64,000 bases of DNA from Elizabethkingia argenteiflava (GCF_009904105.1 NZ_JAAABJ010000518.1:31841-95840), one strand, 5' to 3'; shown: positions 34,535-44,750, numbered from the stretch's first letter. Made by a program: numbers and translations. The notes: generated by a model not told the origin, from the sequence alone.

Positions 34535-34983
34535 TTATGCTATGCTTTTTAGCTTTGCTCTAAAATCTTCAATATTGGAATCGCCTTTTTGCTGCATGAA
34601 ATGTTTTAATTCAAAAGTTAGTAACGCCTTTTTTTATCAGTTAGTTTGTAGGCCACAAAGCAACTGTTTAAAGATATCCGTGGCATTTTCCACACCCACA
34701 ACCCATGAAAAGATTGCAGTCTTCATATATTAGCCAGAGCGCTAGGTTTTACATAAAAACCCCTTAACAATAGAGTTGATACTTCCCAGGGAAAAACCTT
34801 TACATAACTAGCAAGAGGATTTCCTTTTCGAAAAATCAGGCGTAGCGCTTTTCGTTATAAAGCACGGGGCGAAGAATTTGGCTCTTCCTTATTGTAGGTA
34901 TTACACCGGTAGCCTTTATCAAAGGATTTTTAGCCATGGTTGGCGAAAAGATTCAATATTTATTGGTGTATTGAATTTAACAA
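34535..34983 (-). pseudogene. pyrD: Decayed class 1A dihydroorotate dehydrogenase
   Basis: No intact frame exists, but consecutive pieces on the minus strand align in order with Lactococcus-type PyrDA as I remember it. In order these are KNPLIKATGV (N-terminal NPxxxASGV), APCFITKSAT (AGAYITKSST), GNPLASYV (GNPLPRYV), LGSINSI, FYVKPSALANI (AYIKPTALANV), VENATDIFKQLLCG (ETGxDAFEHLLCG), and the C-terminus FMQQKGDSNIEDFRAKLKSIA followed by a stop. At least four frameshifts and stops are present. About 140 codons between LGSINSI and the YVKP motif are deleted, and the remnant is 449 bases against roughly 930 for an intact gene. In life the enzyme oxidises dihydroorotate with fumarate. Confidence 0.85.
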
Positions 34984-35012
34984 AAAGCGGGATATTTTCC
35001 CGCTTTTTGTTA
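34979..35012 (-). terminator. Terminator of aspS
   Basis: Arms AACAAAAAGCGGGA and TCCCGCTTTTTGTT with a short AT loop. It lies 3 bases downstream of the aspS stop on the minus strand. The pyrD remnant abuts it. Confidence 0.8.
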
Positions 35013-35014
35013 AT

Positions 35015-36769
35015 CTACTCATTAATTTTTATAGCAATTTCGAGTTCGTCGAGTTGTTCTTTGGCGATACTGGCCGGCGCATCGATCATAACATCACGTC
35101 CGCTATTGTTTTTTGGGAAGGCAATATAATCGCGGATAATTTCGTTTCCATCAAGAATAGCAACCAATCTGTCGAAACCAAAGGCGATACCGCCATGGGG
35201 AGGTGCCCCATATTTGAAAGCATTCATTAAGAAGCCAAACTGATTTTCTGCCTCTTCTGTTGTAAATCCTAGGAGTTTGAAAAGTTGAGCTTGGAGTTCC
35301 TTGTCAAAGATTCTAATGGATCCTCCACCGATTTCATTACCATTCATTACAAGATCATATGCATTGGCCCGCGCTTTTCCGGCTTCATCTTTTAGCAGGT
35401 GGATGTCTTCAGGTTTCGGAGAGGTAAAAGGATGGTGCATAGCGTGGTATCTTTGCAACTCTTCATCCCATTCCAGCAGTGGAAAATCAATTACCCAAAG
35501 CGGTGCGAATTCATTTCCTTTTCTCAGGCCGAGGCGATTTCCAAGTTCCATTCTTAGCGCTGAAAGCTGAGGTCTGACTTTTATCTTATTTCCACACAGA
35601 ATTAAGATCAGATCTCCCGGCTTAGCACCAAATTCCCTTGTTATTTTTTTGAGATCATCCTCATTGTAGAATTTGTTCACTGAAGAGCTTACGCTTCCAT
35701 CATCTAGATATTTTATCCAAACCATTCCGTTGGCTCCTATCTGAGGGCGTTTTATCCATTCCGTTAATTCGTCTATTTGTTTTCTGGTGTAGCTTGCACA
35801 GCCCTTAACATTGATGCCTACCACTAATTCAGCTTCATCGAAGATTTTAAATCCTTTGCCTTTTACCAGATCGTTTAATTCATGAAATACCATATCAAAA
35901 CGAATATCTGGTTTGTCGTTGCCATATTTCTGCATAGCATCGGCAAAGGTCATTCTGGGGAATTTTTCAAACTCTTTTCCGGTGACCTCTTTTAAAAGAT
36001 GTCGGGTGAGCCCTTCAAAGGTTTGCATAATGTCCTCCTGTTCCACAAAAGCCATTTCGCAGTCTATTTGGGTGAATTCTGGCTGTCTATCCGCTCGCAA
36101 ATCTTCGTCCCGGAAACACTTTACAATTTGGAAATATCTATCCATACCCCCCACCATCAGTAACTGTTTAAAGGTCTGAGGAGACTGTGGTAAGGCGTAG
36201 AATTGTCCTGGATTCATACGGCTAGGCACTACAAAATCCCGCGCTCCTTCTGGTGTAGATTTAATTAAAACAGGGGTTTCTACCTCTATAAAACCCTCAT
36301 TGGAGAGATAATTTCTGATTTTTTGAGCCATCTCGTGGCGGAAGATTAATTTTTCTCGCACCGGATTTCTTCTGATATCCAGATAGCGGTATTTCATCCG
36401 GAGTTCTTCTCCTCCATCGGTTTCATCTTCAATCGTAAAGGGAGGCAGCTGTGCAGAATTTAGTACTTTTAGGTTCGATACTAAAATTTCAATTTCTCCC
36501 GTCGGAATTTTTGGGTTTTTACTAGCCCTCTCAATAACCTTTCCCGTTACTTGGATAACAAATTCTCGACCTAATTTTTTAGCATTTTCCAGTAGGGCAG
36601 CCGAAGAGCGATCCTGATCAAAGACCAACTGTGTAATTCCGTAACGATCTCGCAAGTCGATCCATATCATAAATCCTTTATCACGAATGGTTTGTACCCA
36701 TCCAGATAGCGTTACTTCTTCATTGAGATTTTTTAGAGACAGTTCTCCGTTGGTATGCGTTCGGAACAT
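35015..36769 (-). CDS. aspS: Aspartyl-tRNA synthetase
   Basis: A 584-residue class IIb synthetase of the bacterial type. The N-terminal OB fold ([24 protein letters not shown]) binds the anticodon. Motif 2 is [18 protein letters not shown]. The bacterial GAD insertion domain lies in the middle (about 290-420), and motif 3 is [14 protein letters not shown]. The length matches bacterial AspRS. It has its own promoter and terminator. Whether it is discriminating or also charges tRNA-Asn cannot be read directly. Confidence 0.95.
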   Translation of the reverse strand: MFRTHTNGELSLKNLNEEVTLSGWVQTIRDKGFMIWIDLRDRYGITQLVFDQDRSSAALLENAKKLGREFVIQVTGKVIERASKNPKIPTGEIEILVSNLKVLNSAQLPPFTIEDETDGGEELRMKYRYLDIRRNPVREKLIFRHEMAQKIRNYLSNEGFIEVETPVLIKSTPEGARDFVVPSRMNPGQFYALPQSPQTFKQLLMVGGMDRYFQIVKCFRDEDLRADRQPEFTQIDCEMAFVEQEDIMQTFEGLTRHLLKEVTGKEFEKFPRMTFADAMQKYGNDKPDIRFDMVFHELNDLVKGKGFKIFDEAELVVGINVKGCASYTRKQIDELTEWIKRPQIGANGMVWIKYLDDGSVSSSVNKFYNEDDLKKITREFGAKPGDLILILCGNKIKVRPQLSALRMELGNRLGLRKGNEFAPLWVIDFPLLEWDEELQRYHAMHHPFTSPKPEDIHLLKDEAGKARANAYDLVMNGNEIGGGSIRIFDKELQAQLFKLLGFTTEEAENQFGFLMNAFKYGAPPHGGIAFGFDRLVAILDGNEIIRDYIAFPKNNSGRDVMIDAPASIAKEQLDELEIAIKINE

Positions 36770-36809
36770 GTTGTTGAGTTTAAAATTTAGATTGTGAAAA
36801 TTTCACCTG

Positions 36810-36817
36810 CAAAGATA
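36810..36817 (-). promoter_or_regulatory. Bacteroidetes -7 promoter box for aspS
   Basis: The minus strand reads TATCTTTG (TAnnTTTG), 41 bases upstream of the aspS start. Confidence 0.6.
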
Positions 36818-36836
36818 GAGCTTTTTAAAGAAAAAG

Positions 36837-36862
36837 CCTTTTGGAATTTAAATTCCAAAAGG
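36837..36862 (-). terminator. Perfect-palindrome terminator of the DUF937 gene
   Basis: A 26-base perfect palindrome (arm CCTTTTGGAATTT), followed on the minus strand by CTTTTTCTTT. Confidence 0.75.
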
Positions 36863-36970
36863 TCTTATTTTTTAATTATCATGGACAAGTTATCCGCTTA
36901 ATTCACTTTTTATAAAAGGTATTCAGTAACCAGCAAAACAGGGGATAAAAGTGAGCTTACTTTTTTTGAA

Positions 36971-37555
36971 TTATTTTCCAAATATGCTGCCCAATAGACC
37001 TGTGATCCCTCCTTGTTCTGATTTTTCACCTCCCAAAACGCTTTTTAGCACATTGCTTAAAGGATTTTCCGGGGATGCTTGTGCTTCATTGTTGGCATGT
37101 CCTAAAATATTTCCAAGCAAGTCACCTAAACCATTCGCCTGGGTATTATTGGTTTGTTTTTGTTGTCCAATATAGCCCATAACAACAGGCGCCAGCATAG
37201 ACATTGCAGGTCCTATTTTATCGAGGGAAATTCCTGTGTTTTTAGAAAGTTGGTTTTCAATATTTGGTTTGTCATTTCCAAAGACATGTTCAAGGATGCT
37301 GTTTCCTTCATCTTGTCTATCCAGGGCTTGAGAAGGATTATTCAAGATACTCCCATCATGGTCTTTGTCTAAAGCTTTGTCCAAAGCTTCAGCATCCGCT
37401 GTATTTTTAGATTTATTTCTAAGGTAAGAAATAATCAGAGGTGCTGCCACTGCTAATAAAGCGATCATTTGGCTCTTGGTGACCCCCATTTTATTTTCTG
37501 CTTGTTCTGCGATTTGGTTGCCAGGGTTTCCTGTGATAAGGTTTAAGAGGCTCAT
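36971..37555 (-). CDS. DUF937 domain protein
   Basis: A 194-residue protein with a DUF937-like N-terminal region (ITGNPGNQIAEQAENKMGVTKSQMIALLAVAAPLIISYL) and a second copy of the same kind of helix pair at about 75-125 (ILEHVFGNDKPNIENQLSKNTGISLDKIGPAM). The C-terminus is rich in Gly, Leu and Asn (LGDLLGNILGHA, VLKSVLGGEKS, GLLGSIFGK). There is no signal peptide and no catalytic motif. The function is unknown; members are small helical proteins. It lies between aspS and the DUF2480 gene on the same strand. Confidence 0.78.
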   Translation of the reverse strand: MSLLNLITGNPGNQIAEQAENKMGVTKSQMIALLAVAAPLIISYLRNKSKNTADAEALDKALDKDHDGSILNNPSQALDRQDEGNSILEHVFGNDKPNIENQLSKNTGISLDKIGPAMSMLAPVVMGYIGQQKQTNNTQANGLGDLLGNILGHANNEAQASPENPLSNVLKSVLGGEKSEQGGITGLLGSIFGK

Positions 37556-37621
37556 CTGTTTTTATTTTTTTAAAATTATTCAGAACCAAGATAGTAAAAA
37601 TTAATCATAATTCTGAGATTT

Positions 37622-38134
37622 TTAATTTTTGAGTATGGGAACATTACTGCAAGCCTCTCCAAACATCAGGGATTTGACAAGGGGACGTAGTCTCCCTACG
37701 AGTTCAATATATGCATTTTCTGGAATATTGAAGTCTGAGCAGCCTTTAACCAATACCCTTTTATTCTGCATATTCGAAAAATCATAGGTCTCCATAGCAT
37801 CATGAAAAAGTAAGAGCTCCAGTTCTTTTTGGCTACCGTAAACCACCTTTTTAGCAGTGGACATAAGTTTATTGGCCAATAGAAAATAGGCCCAAAGCGG
37901 TACGATAGCATCTACGGAACAGTACACGTACACATAGCTATCTCGGTACTCTTCAATATTGAATTCGGCTACCTTTTGGCGAAAATCTTTTTCCTTTAAA
38001 ATTAAATCTTGAAAAAGAAAATCTTTGATGTCTACCCCCAGCCTTTTTCCTGCAGGGCGAAGGCTGGCAAGATCGAAGTTAACAAGACTAGTATTTTCGG
38101 CTACTTTATTGCGGATTTCAAATTCTTCTGACAT
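37622..38134 (-). CDS. DUF2480 family protein
   Basis: A 170-residue cytoplasmic protein of the Bacteroidetes DUF2480 family. Recognisable parts are the N-terminal EIRNKVAENTSLVNFDLASL, the central YVYVYCSVDAIVPLWAYFLLANKL and the C-terminal VLVKGCSDFNIPENAYIELVGRLRPLVKSLMFGEACSNVPI. The two conserved cysteines near the end (KGCSD, GEACSNVP) are reminiscent of a metal site, but that is inference. The function is unknown. It is divergent from lpxB, with the two promoters interleaved. Confidence 0.8.
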   Translation of the reverse strand: MSEEFEIRNKVAENTSLVNFDLASLRPAGKRLGVDIKDFLFQDLILKEKDFRQKVAEFNIEEYRDSYVYVYCSVDAIVPLWAYFLLANKLMSTAKKVVYGSQKELELLLFHDAMETYDFSNMQNKRVLVKGCSDFNIPENAYIELVGRLRPLVKSLMFGEACSNVPILKN

Positions 38135-38144
38135 TTTTTATCTT

Positions 38145-38152
38145 TATCTTTG
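38145..38152 (+). promoter_or_regulatory. Bacteroidetes -7 promoter box for lpxB
   Basis: TATCTTTG (TAnnTTTG), 61 bases upstream of ATG 38214. It is two bases from the opposing DUF2480 box. Confidence 0.6.
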
Positions 38153-38154
38153 AG

Positions 38155-38162
38155 CAAATTTA
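38155..38162 (-). promoter_or_regulatory. Bacteroidetes -7 promoter box for the DUF2480 gene
   Basis: The minus strand reads TAAATTTG (TAnnTTTG), 20 bases upstream of the DUF2480 start. Confidence 0.6.
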
Positions 38163-38213
38163 CAAATTAAAAGAGAGTTTCTCACTTATTTGCTCTCTAT
38201 CACGATTATAGAA

Positions 38214-39314
38214 ATGAAGTATTATTTTATTGCCGGAGAAGCTTCCGGAGATTTACATGGATCTAACCTGATGAAATCGGTTAAAAAGAAAGATTCTCAG
38301 GCTGAGTTTCGCTGCTGGGGCGGAGATTTAATGCGGGAACAAGATGGAAATTTAGTGAAACATTATCGCGATTTAGCCTTTATGGGATTTGCAGAGGTGA
38401 TACAGAATTTAGGAACCATCTTAAAAAATATTAAGTTTTGTAAAAAAGATATTCAGAAATATCAGCCAGATGTATTAGTTTTAATCGATTATCCAGGCTT
38501 TAACTTACGTATTGCAAAATTTGCCAAAACTTTGGGCATTAGAGTAGTGTACTATATTTCACCCCAGTTGTGGGCTTGGAAGGAAGGTCGTGTAGAAAAC
38601 ATTCGTAAATATGTAGATGATTTATTGGTAATTTTACCTTTTGAAAAGGCATTCTATAAGAAACATAATATAGAAGCTCATTTTGTGGGGCACCCTTTAT
38701 TAGATGCTATTCATAGCCTTCCAGAGCTCAATGTAGATCGTTTTAGAACCGAAAATAAACTGACCGATAAAGAAATTATAGCCTTACTGCCTGGAAGTCG
38801 TAAACAAGAGGTGGAAAAAATGCTGAAGCTTATGCTCTCTGTTCGTCCCTTTTTTCCAGAATATCAATTTGTAATAGCCGGTGCGCCTTCTTTGGAAAAA
38901 GCTTTTTATCGAAAATATGTTGACGAGCAAGTACATTTTGTTTCCAATCAGACTTATGATTTGCTTCGGTGCGCTAAAGCTGCTCTGGTGACCTCGGGAA
39001 CAGCGACTTTAGAAACAGCATTACTCAATGTACCAGAAGTGGTGTGTTACCGAGGAAGCCTTATTTCTTATGAAATTGCCAAAAGATTGGTCAAACATAT
39101 AAAATATATAAGTTTAGTAAATCTTATTATGGATAGAGAAGTAGTCAAAGAGTTAATTCAGCGGGATCTCAATACCAAAAATATCAAAGATCAATTGGCT
39201 GCCGTACTTTCGGGTGAAAATAGAGAAAAAATATTGAAGGATTATCAAGCTCTGCGTATGCTGCTTGGCGGTTATGGAGCTTCGGATAAGGCTGCTGCAA
39301 TTATTGTGGGATAA
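38214..39314 (+). CDS. lpxB: Lipid-A-disaccharide synthase
   Basis: LpxB (GT19) joins UDP-diacylglucosamine and lipid X into the lipid A disaccharide at the cytoplasmic membrane. The 366-residue protein begins MKYYFIAGEASGDLHGSNL, the family's N-terminal motif. It has VLIDYPGFNLRIAKFAK, SPQLWAWKEGRV, LPGSRKQEV and TSGTATLETALLNVPEVVCY, all LpxB hallmarks. The frame is open eight codons upstream to a TTG, but homologues start at the GEASGD-adjacent Met, so ATG 38214 was chosen. comEC follows 60 bases downstream. Confidence 0.94.
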   Translation: MKYYFIAGEASGDLHGSNLMKSVKKKDSQAEFRCWGGDLMREQDGNLVKHYRDLAFMGFAEVIQNLGTILKNIKFCKKDIQKYQPDVLVLIDYPGFNLRIAKFAKTLGIRVVYYISPQLWAWKEGRVENIRKYVDDLLVILPFEKAFYKKHNIEAHFVGHPLLDAIHSLPELNVDRFRTENKLTDKEIIALLPGSRKQEVEKMLKLMLSVRPFFPEYQFVIAGAPSLEKAFYRKYVDEQVHFVSNQTYDLLRCAKAALVTSGTATLETALLNVPEVVCYRGSLISYEIAKRLVKHIKYISLVNLIMDREVVKELIQRDLNTKNIKDQLAAVLSGENREKILKDYQALRMLLGGYGASDKAAAIIVG

Positions 39315-39374
39315 GGAGTGGTTTAGATTTTTTTTAGCTAAATTTAGGATTAGGTTTAATCAATACCTTCCTAG

Positions 39375-41156
39375 ATGAAAAAACAACCCATATTTTGTCT
39401 TTTCATTGCTTTTATAGTGGGGATTTTTATTCAGGACAAAATTCCACAAATCTATAATGGGGTTGTTTTGATTCTGATTTTCTTACTGATTCCTATCGTG
39501 AGCCGTTTTTTTCCAAAATTCAGGAAAAGAATATTACTTCTCGTATCTTTTTTTATCTTACTCGGATTTATAGCCCACTTTGTGAATACACTTCGCAGGG
39601 ATTATCTTGAATTTAAAGGCAAAAAAAATCTTGTTTTTAACCTTCGTAAAAAGCTCAATAGTAAGGGGGAATCTTACCGACGTTATCTAGTGTCTATAGA
39701 AGGGATACAGGGGGAGTCTTCTCAGTTGTTTCCTTTTTATGCGGTAGTAATACAGCCTAAAAATCAAGAGACTTTTGATTTTAAGCACACCTATTCAGGA
39801 TCTTTTTATCTGAATAAAATTAAAAAAACTCAAAATAAATATCAATTCGATTATCGGGCGTATATGTTGAGAAGCGGTGTAGAATATCAGTTGCTTTCTC
39901 GAGGTTCTGTGGTGGCTCATCAGAGAGATGTAGGACTTATCGGTTGGCTTCGGCAATATAGATTAGTTGTCCTTCAAAATATTGATGAATCTACACTCTC
40001 CTCTCAAACTAAAGCTTTTTTGAAAGCCATTATCCTCGCCGACAGAACTGATATGGATACGCAACTTTCCAGAGATTTTATTACATCGGGTCTCATACAT
40101 CTCTTAGCCATTTCGGGAACCCATATGGTGATTATCTTTGGTTTCTTCATGGGGGTCTTTCGCTTGATTTTATTAGTGCGGTATCGCAGGCTGGCTATAA
40201 TACTTAGCCTCGCACTTATCTGGTGTTTTGCTTTATTTATCGATTATGCTAACTCCGTTGTACGCGCCTGCCTGATGCTCTCTTTTTACTATATCATGAT
40301 TCTTTTACAGCGAACGCCTGATTTACGTCATTCTATCGGTTTGGCAGGCTTCGTCATTTTATTGGCAGACACACAACAGTTGTTTGATATTGGTTTTCAA
40401 TTGAGTTTTTTAGCTGTTTTAGGGATAGAATGGCTTAATCAGCCCTTTTTGAGCGTATTGCCTAGAGCCAGAAACAACTTCTACAAATTTTTATTTCAGC
40501 TTATGAGTATTAGTCTGGCGGCACAACTGATCACCTTACCGGTTATTTTATATTATTTTCATCAATTTTCTTTAATTTCGATAATCTCCAATATGCTAGT
40601 AGTTCCATTGGCAGAGGTTATTATTGTCTACTCATTATTAATGGTCGTTGTGTTGGCTCTCTTTACGGATATGGTATGGCTTAATTTTATTTATGATCAT
40701 TTTATTCAATCTTTATTGCAGCTGATTCATGGTTTTGCAGAAGTTAATTTCCTGTTTTTTCAGGACGTTAGCCTTAATCTGCTAGAAGTAGGCTTATTGT
40801 TTATTTTAATCTTTTTGCTCCGATTCCTATTAATTGAGAAAAACCTGATCAGTATATTGCGATTTGGTTTTGTGGGGATGCTTTTCTTTTTGTTGAGGTT
40901 GGGATTAGATATACAGGCCTTTCATCAGAAGGATTTTCTGGAGCATGAATATGGAGGAAGGAAAATATTTTCAATTCAAGAGAAGGCTAAGGCTAGGTTT
41001 TATGTTCCAGAGGATATGGATAAAGAAGGCATCAAGTACTATATCATTAAACCCTATATGATTTTACGAAGAATTAAAAAATATGAAGTATTTTATTTTA
41101 ATCCTAATCTGATTAAGGGATTAGAATACCAAAATGAAAGAAAATTTGTTAAATAA
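39375..41156 (+). CDS. comEC: ComEC/Rec2-family DNA uptake channel protein
   Basis: A 593-residue polytopic membrane protein. The N-terminal part has two membrane helices and a soluble DUF4131-like beta domain. The competence domain contains LADRTDMDTQLSRDFITSGLIHLLAISGTHMVII, the family's core motif, followed by at least eight helices. The C-terminal metallo-beta-lactamase nuclease-like domain of Gram-positive ComEC is absent, a form seen in other Bacteroidetes. It would conduct single-stranded DNA across the inner membrane. No other competence gene is nearby. Confidence 0.85.
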   Translation: MKKQPIFCLFIAFIVGIFIQDKIPQIYNGVVLILIFLLIPIVSRFFPKFRKRILLLVSFFILLGFIAHFVNTLRRDYLEFKGKKNLVFNLRKKLNSKGESYRRYLVSIEGIQGESSQLFPFYAVVIQPKNQETFDFKHTYSGSFYLNKIKKTQNKYQFDYRAYMLRSGVEYQLLSRGSVVAHQRDVGLIGWLRQYRLVVLQNIDESTLSSQTKAFLKAIILADRTDMDTQLSRDFITSGLIHLLAISGTHMVIIFGFFMGVFRLILLVRYRRLAIILSLALIWCFALFIDYANSVVRACLMLSFYYIMILLQRTPDLRHSIGLAGFVILLADTQQLFDIGFQLSFLAVLGIEWLNQPFLSVLPRARNNFYKFLFQLMSISLAAQLITLPVILYYFHQFSLISIISNMLVVPLAEVIIVYSLLMVVVLALFTDMVWLNFIYDHFIQSLLQLIHGFAEVNFLFFQDVSLNLLEVGLLFILIFLLRFLLIEKNLISILRFGFVGMLFFLLRLGLDIQAFHQKDFLEHEYGGRKIFSIQEKAKARFYVPEDMDKEGIKYYIIKPYMILRRIKKYEVFYFNPNLIKGLEYQNERKFVK

Positions 41157-41229
41157 CACCAATTATTTAGATTAAATATAAACTAGTGATTAATGATGAA
41201 TCTCAGTTGAAGCCCCTTATCATAATTAC

Positions 41230-41237
41230 TAATTTTG
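41230..41237 (+). promoter_or_regulatory. Bacteroidetes -7 promoter box for the sdh/frd operon
   Basis: TAATTTTG (TAnnTTTG), 24 bases upstream of the sdhC start. Confidence 0.6.
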
Positions 41238-41261
41238 TTTGGTAAAGAAAAAAATTAAACT

Positions 41262-41924
41262 ATGGCAGGATTGACATCTTCTTCAATCGGAAAAAAATTC
41301 CTAATGGCTTTGTCAGCAATTTTTTTGTTGGTTTTTCTCATTCTCCACCTTACTGTAAATTTGATTTCAGTTTTTAGTCAGGAAGGATTTAATGGGGCAT
41401 CGCATTTTATGGGATATAATCCGCTTGTACAGTTTTTAATGCAACCTATCTTGGGGTTTGCAGTGGTGTTTCACTTTGTAATGGGCTTTGTTCTTGAATT
41501 TAAGAACAATAGAGCTCGTCCCGTAAAATACGCTTATAGCAATAATGGCGCCAATGCTACTTGGGCTTCCAGAAATATGATTATTTCTGGCGCTGTTATC
41601 TTAGCTTTTTTGGCATTGCATTTTTACGACTTTTGGCTTCATGAAATGAACTATAAGTATGTAAATGATTTGCTACCAGATCCTACGCGGTATTGGGAAG
41701 AATTACATCACAAATTTTCGAATCTGTGGCGAGTAGCCCTTTATGTGGTTTCCTTTGGTTTACTAGGATTTCACTTATCACACGGATTCCAGTCTTCATT
41801 TCAATCGATAGGGGCTACTCATCCAAAGTATTTACCAGCAATTAAAATGATTGGAAATGTGTATTCCGTAATGATCCCTTTAGGATTTATTTTCGTTGCT
41901 ATTTATCATTTTGTAACTCAATAA
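41262..41924 (+). CDS. sdhC: Succinate dehydrogenase/fumarate reductase cytochrome b subunit (b558 type)
   Basis: A 220-residue membrane anchor with five predicted helices, the single-subunit diheme type. Histidines that can bind the two hemes lie in the helices: FLILHLTVNL, FAVVFHFVMGF, LALHFYDFW and LLGFHLSHGF. It anchors SdhA/SdhB and exchanges electrons with menaquinone. It is the first gene of the sdhC-sdhA-sdhB operon, with its own promoter. Confidence 0.93.
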   Translation: MAGLTSSSIGKKFLMALSAIFLLVFLILHLTVNLISVFSQEGFNGASHFMGYNPLVQFLMQPILGFAVVFHFVMGFVLEFKNNRARPVKYAYSNNGANATWASRNMIISGAVILAFLALHFYDFWLHEMNYKYVNDLLPDPTRYWEELHHKFSNLWRVALYVVSFGLLGFHLSHGFQSSFQSIGATHPKYLPAIKMIGNVYSVMIPLGFIFVAIYHFVTQ

Positions 41925-41939
41925 CCAATTATATAAATT

Positions 41940-43949
41940 ATGGGTTTAGATTCTAAAATTCCAGCTGGGGCATTAGCCGATAAGTGGAAAAATCATAAAG
42001 ATCACATGGAACTTGTTGCACCAAACAACAGGGATAAAATTGATATTATTGTTGTAGGGACAGGACTTGCAGGTGGTTCAGCAGCTGCAACTTTAGCAGA
42101 GCAGGGCTATAATGTAAAAGCATTTTGCTACCAAGATTCTCCTAGGAGAGCACACTCTATTGCGGCTCAGGGAGGGATTAATGCCGCCAAAAATTATCAG
42201 AATGATGGCGATTCCATCTACCGATTATTTTACGATACCATTAAGGGAGGAGACTATCGGGCAAGAGAAGCCAATGTCCACCGTTTAGCTGAGGTATCTG
42301 GGAATATTATCGACCAGTGTGTAGCACAAGGCGTTCCTTTTGGGAGAGAGTATGGTGGAATGTTGGATAACCGTTCCTTTGGAGGGGTTCAGGTAAAGCG
42401 GACTTTTTATGCAAAAGGACAAACGGGCCAGCAGCTACTCTTGGGAGCTTATGCCGCTATGAGCCGACAGATAGGTAAAGGGCGTATCAAGATGTACAAT
42501 CGTCATGAGATGATGGATATCGTTCTAGTGGATGGGAAAGCAAGGGGGATTATTGCCCGAAATCTGATTACCGGCGAGATTGAAAGACATTCAGCTCATG
42601 CAGTGGTAGTGGCGACTGGAGGTTATGGGAATGTTTATTTTCTCTCGACTAATGCAATGGGTTCAAACGCTTCTGCAGTATGGAAAATTCATAAAAAAGG
42701 GGCCTATTTTGCAAATCCTTGTTACGTACAGATTCACCCGACTTGTATTCCTGTGCATGGTACTCAACAGTCTAAGTTAACTTTAATGTCGGAGTCTTTA
42801 AGGAATTCCGGAAGAATATGGGTGCCTAAGAAGAAGGAAGATGCAGTGGCGATTAGAGAAGGTAAGAAAAAGGCAAAGGATATCCCTGAAGAGGATAGAG
42901 ACTACTATCTAGAGAGAAGATATCCTGCATTTGGTAACTTAGTACCTAGGGATGTGGCTTCTCGTGCTGCTAAGGAGAGATGTGATGCCGGTTTTGGTAT
43001 AGAAAATAATGATACTAAAGAAGGCGTATTCTTAGACTTTTCTACTGAAATCATGAAAAAAGGTAAAGAGTCGGCTACCGAGAAAAACATCCACAACCCT
43101 TCTTCTGACCAGATTTACTCTTTAGGAAGGGCGTGGGTTGAGGAAAAGTATGGGAACCTCTTTCAGATGTATGAAAAAATAACAGCAGATAATCCATATG
43201 AAACTCCTATGAAGATTTACCCCGCCGTACACTACACTATGGGAGGTATTTGGGTAGATTATAACTTGATGTCCTCCATTCCGGGATGTTTCGTTATTGG
43301 AGAAGCTAACTTTTCCGATCATGGGGCCAACCGCTTAGGGGCTTCTGCATTAATGCAGGGACTTGCCGATGGATATTTTGTATTGCCCTATACGATTGCT
43401 AATTATCTATCTGCTGACATCCGAACAGGAGCGATACCTACCGATACTCCAGAATTTGATCAGGCTGAAAAAAATATTCAGGATAAGATTAGCTTCTTCT
43501 TAAATAATAAAGGTAAATACTCTGTCGATCACTTCCATAAGCGATTAGGGAATATCATGTGGAATAAAGTAGGCATGGGGCGCACAGGCAAAGGGCTACA
43601 AGAAGCGATTCAGGAAATACAAGAAGTAAGAAAAGATTTTTGGGAAAATGTAAAAGTACCTGGAGAAGCTGACAATCTAAATCCTGAATTGGAAAAAGCT
43701 TTTAGAGTAGCGGACTTCTTAGAGTTGGGTCAATTGATGGCGATAGATGCGTTAAACAGAAATGAATCTTGTGGCGGACATTTCCGTGAAGAATATTCCA
43801 CTCCCGATGGTGAGGCCCAGCGCGATGATCAAAATTATAAATATGTAGCGGCTTGGGAATATAAGGGTGCAGATATTAACCAAGAAGTATTGCACAAAGA
43901 AGAGCTTGTTTACGAAAATATTGAAGTAAAAACGAGAAGCTACAAATAA
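41940..43949 (+). CDS. sdhA: Succinate dehydrogenase/fumarate reductase flavoprotein subunit
   Basis: A 669-residue flavoprotein. The dinucleotide-binding motif is [20 protein letters not shown]. The covalent FAD-binding histidine lies in [17 protein letters not shown]. The active-site segments are QIHPTCIP and [15 protein letters not shown]. It is of the longer epsilon/Bacteroidetes-type family associated with a single cytochrome b subunit. Direction of catalysis in vivo (succinate oxidation or fumarate reduction) cannot be told from sequence. It lies 15 bases after sdhC. Confidence 0.95.
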   Translation: MGLDSKIPAGALADKWKNHKDHMELVAPNNRDKIDIIVVGTGLAGGSAAATLAEQGYNVKAFCYQDSPRRAHSIAAQGGINAAKNYQNDGDSIYRLFYDTIKGGDYRAREANVHRLAEVSGNIIDQCVAQGVPFGREYGGMLDNRSFGGVQVKRTFYAKGQTGQQLLLGAYAAMSRQIGKGRIKMYNRHEMMDIVLVDGKARGIIARNLITGEIERHSAHAVVVATGGYGNVYFLSTNAMGSNASAVWKIHKKGAYFANPCYVQIHPTCIPVHGTQQSKLTLMSESLRNSGRIWVPKKKEDAVAIREGKKKAKDIPEEDRDYYLERRYPAFGNLVPRDVASRAAKERCDAGFGIENNDTKEGVFLDFSTEIMKKGKESATEKNIHNPSSDQIYSLGRAWVEEKYGNLFQMYEKITADNPYETPMKIYPAVHYTMGGIWVDYNLMSSIPGCFVIGEANFSDHGANRLGASALMQGLADGYFVLPYTIANYLSADIRTGAIPTDTPEFDQAEKNIQDKISFFLNNKGKYSVDHFHKRLGNIMWNKVGMGRTGKGLQEAIQEIQEVRKDFWENVKVPGEADNLNPELEKAFRVADFLELGQLMAIDALNRNESCGGHFREEYSTPDGEAQRDDQNYKYVAAWEYKGADINQEVLHKEELVYENIEVKTRSYK

Positions 43950-43973
43950 TCTCCAACCTTTAAAATAAAAGTT

Positions 43974-44750
43974 ATGAGTGAAAAAAAAGGTCTCAATCTC
44001 ACACTGAAAATTTGGAGACAAAAAAACGATAAAACAAAAGGTCAATTTGAAACCTATAAAATTACAGATGTATCCCCAGACAGTTCATTTCTGGAAATGT
44101 TGGATATTTTGAATGAAAATCTGATTAATGAAGGCAAAGATCCTGTAGCTTTTGATCACGATTGTCGCGAGGGTATTTGCGGGATGTGCTCTTTATATAT
44201 CAATGGTAGGGCCCACGGACCCGATACAGGTATTACCACCTGTCAATTGCATATGAGACATTTTAAAGATGGAGAAACCATTCATATTGAACCTTGGAGA
44301 AGTGCTGCTTTTCCCGTAATTAAGGATTTGGTAGTCGATCGTTCCGCTTTTGATAGAATTATGTCTGCAGGTGGCTTTATTTCTGTAAATACTTCCGGAA
44401 GAACTACAGATGCTAATAATATTCCGGTACCAAAAGAAGATGCAGATAAGGCTATGGATGCTGCTGCTTGTATCGGTTGTGGAGCTTGTGTGGCTACCTG
44501 TAAAAATGGATCGGCCATGTTGTTTGTAGGTGCAAAAGTTTCTCAGTTTGCTTTACTGCCACAAGGGAGAGTAGAGGCCACACGTAGAGTATTGAATATG
44601 GTAAAGCAGATGGATGAAGAAGGATTTGGCAACTGTTCCAATACGGGTGCTTGTCAGGTAGAATGTCCAAAAGGCATTTCATTGGAAAATATCTCCAGAA
44701 TGAATAGAGAATATATACTTGCACAATGTTCCACAGTTGATCATCGTTAA
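43974..44750 (+). CDS. sdhB: Succinate dehydrogenase/fumarate reductase iron-sulfur subunit
   Basis: A 258-residue iron-sulfur protein. The N-terminal plant-type ferredoxin domain has the 2Fe-2S cysteines in [17 protein letters not shown] and TTCQLHMR. The C-terminal domain has the clusters [16 protein letters not shown] and [12 protein letters not shown] for the 4Fe-4S and 3Fe-4S centres. All expected cysteines are present. It closes the sdh operon, with a terminator 17 bases after the stop. Confidence 0.95.
   Translation: MSEKKGLNLTLKIWRQKNDKTKGQFETYKITDVSPDSSFLEMLDILNENLINEGKDPVAFDHDCREGICGMCSLYINGRAHGPDTGITTCQLHMRHFKDGETIHIEPWRSAAFPVIKDLVVDRSAFDRIMSAGGFISVNTSGRTTDANNIPVPKEDADKAMDAAACIGCGACVATCKNGSAMLFVGAKVSQFALLPQGRVEATRRVLNMVKQMDEEGFGNCSNTGACQVECPKGISLENISRMNREYILAQCSTVDHR

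Noticed and set aside
34542..34733. 63-codon plus-strand frame downstream of the MFS gene
   Set aside because: Antisense to the decayed pyrD; the minus-strand motifs explain the sequence.
34878..35230. Overlapping plus-strand frames (83 and 96 codons) at the aspS 3' end
   Set aside because: They run through the aspS terminator and antisense to aspS and the pyrD remnant; no start signals or domain content.
39375..41156. ComEC without the metallo-beta-lactamase domain considered as a truncated gene
   Set aside because: The frame ends naturally, the competence domain is complete, and short ComEC forms are known in Bacteroidetes.
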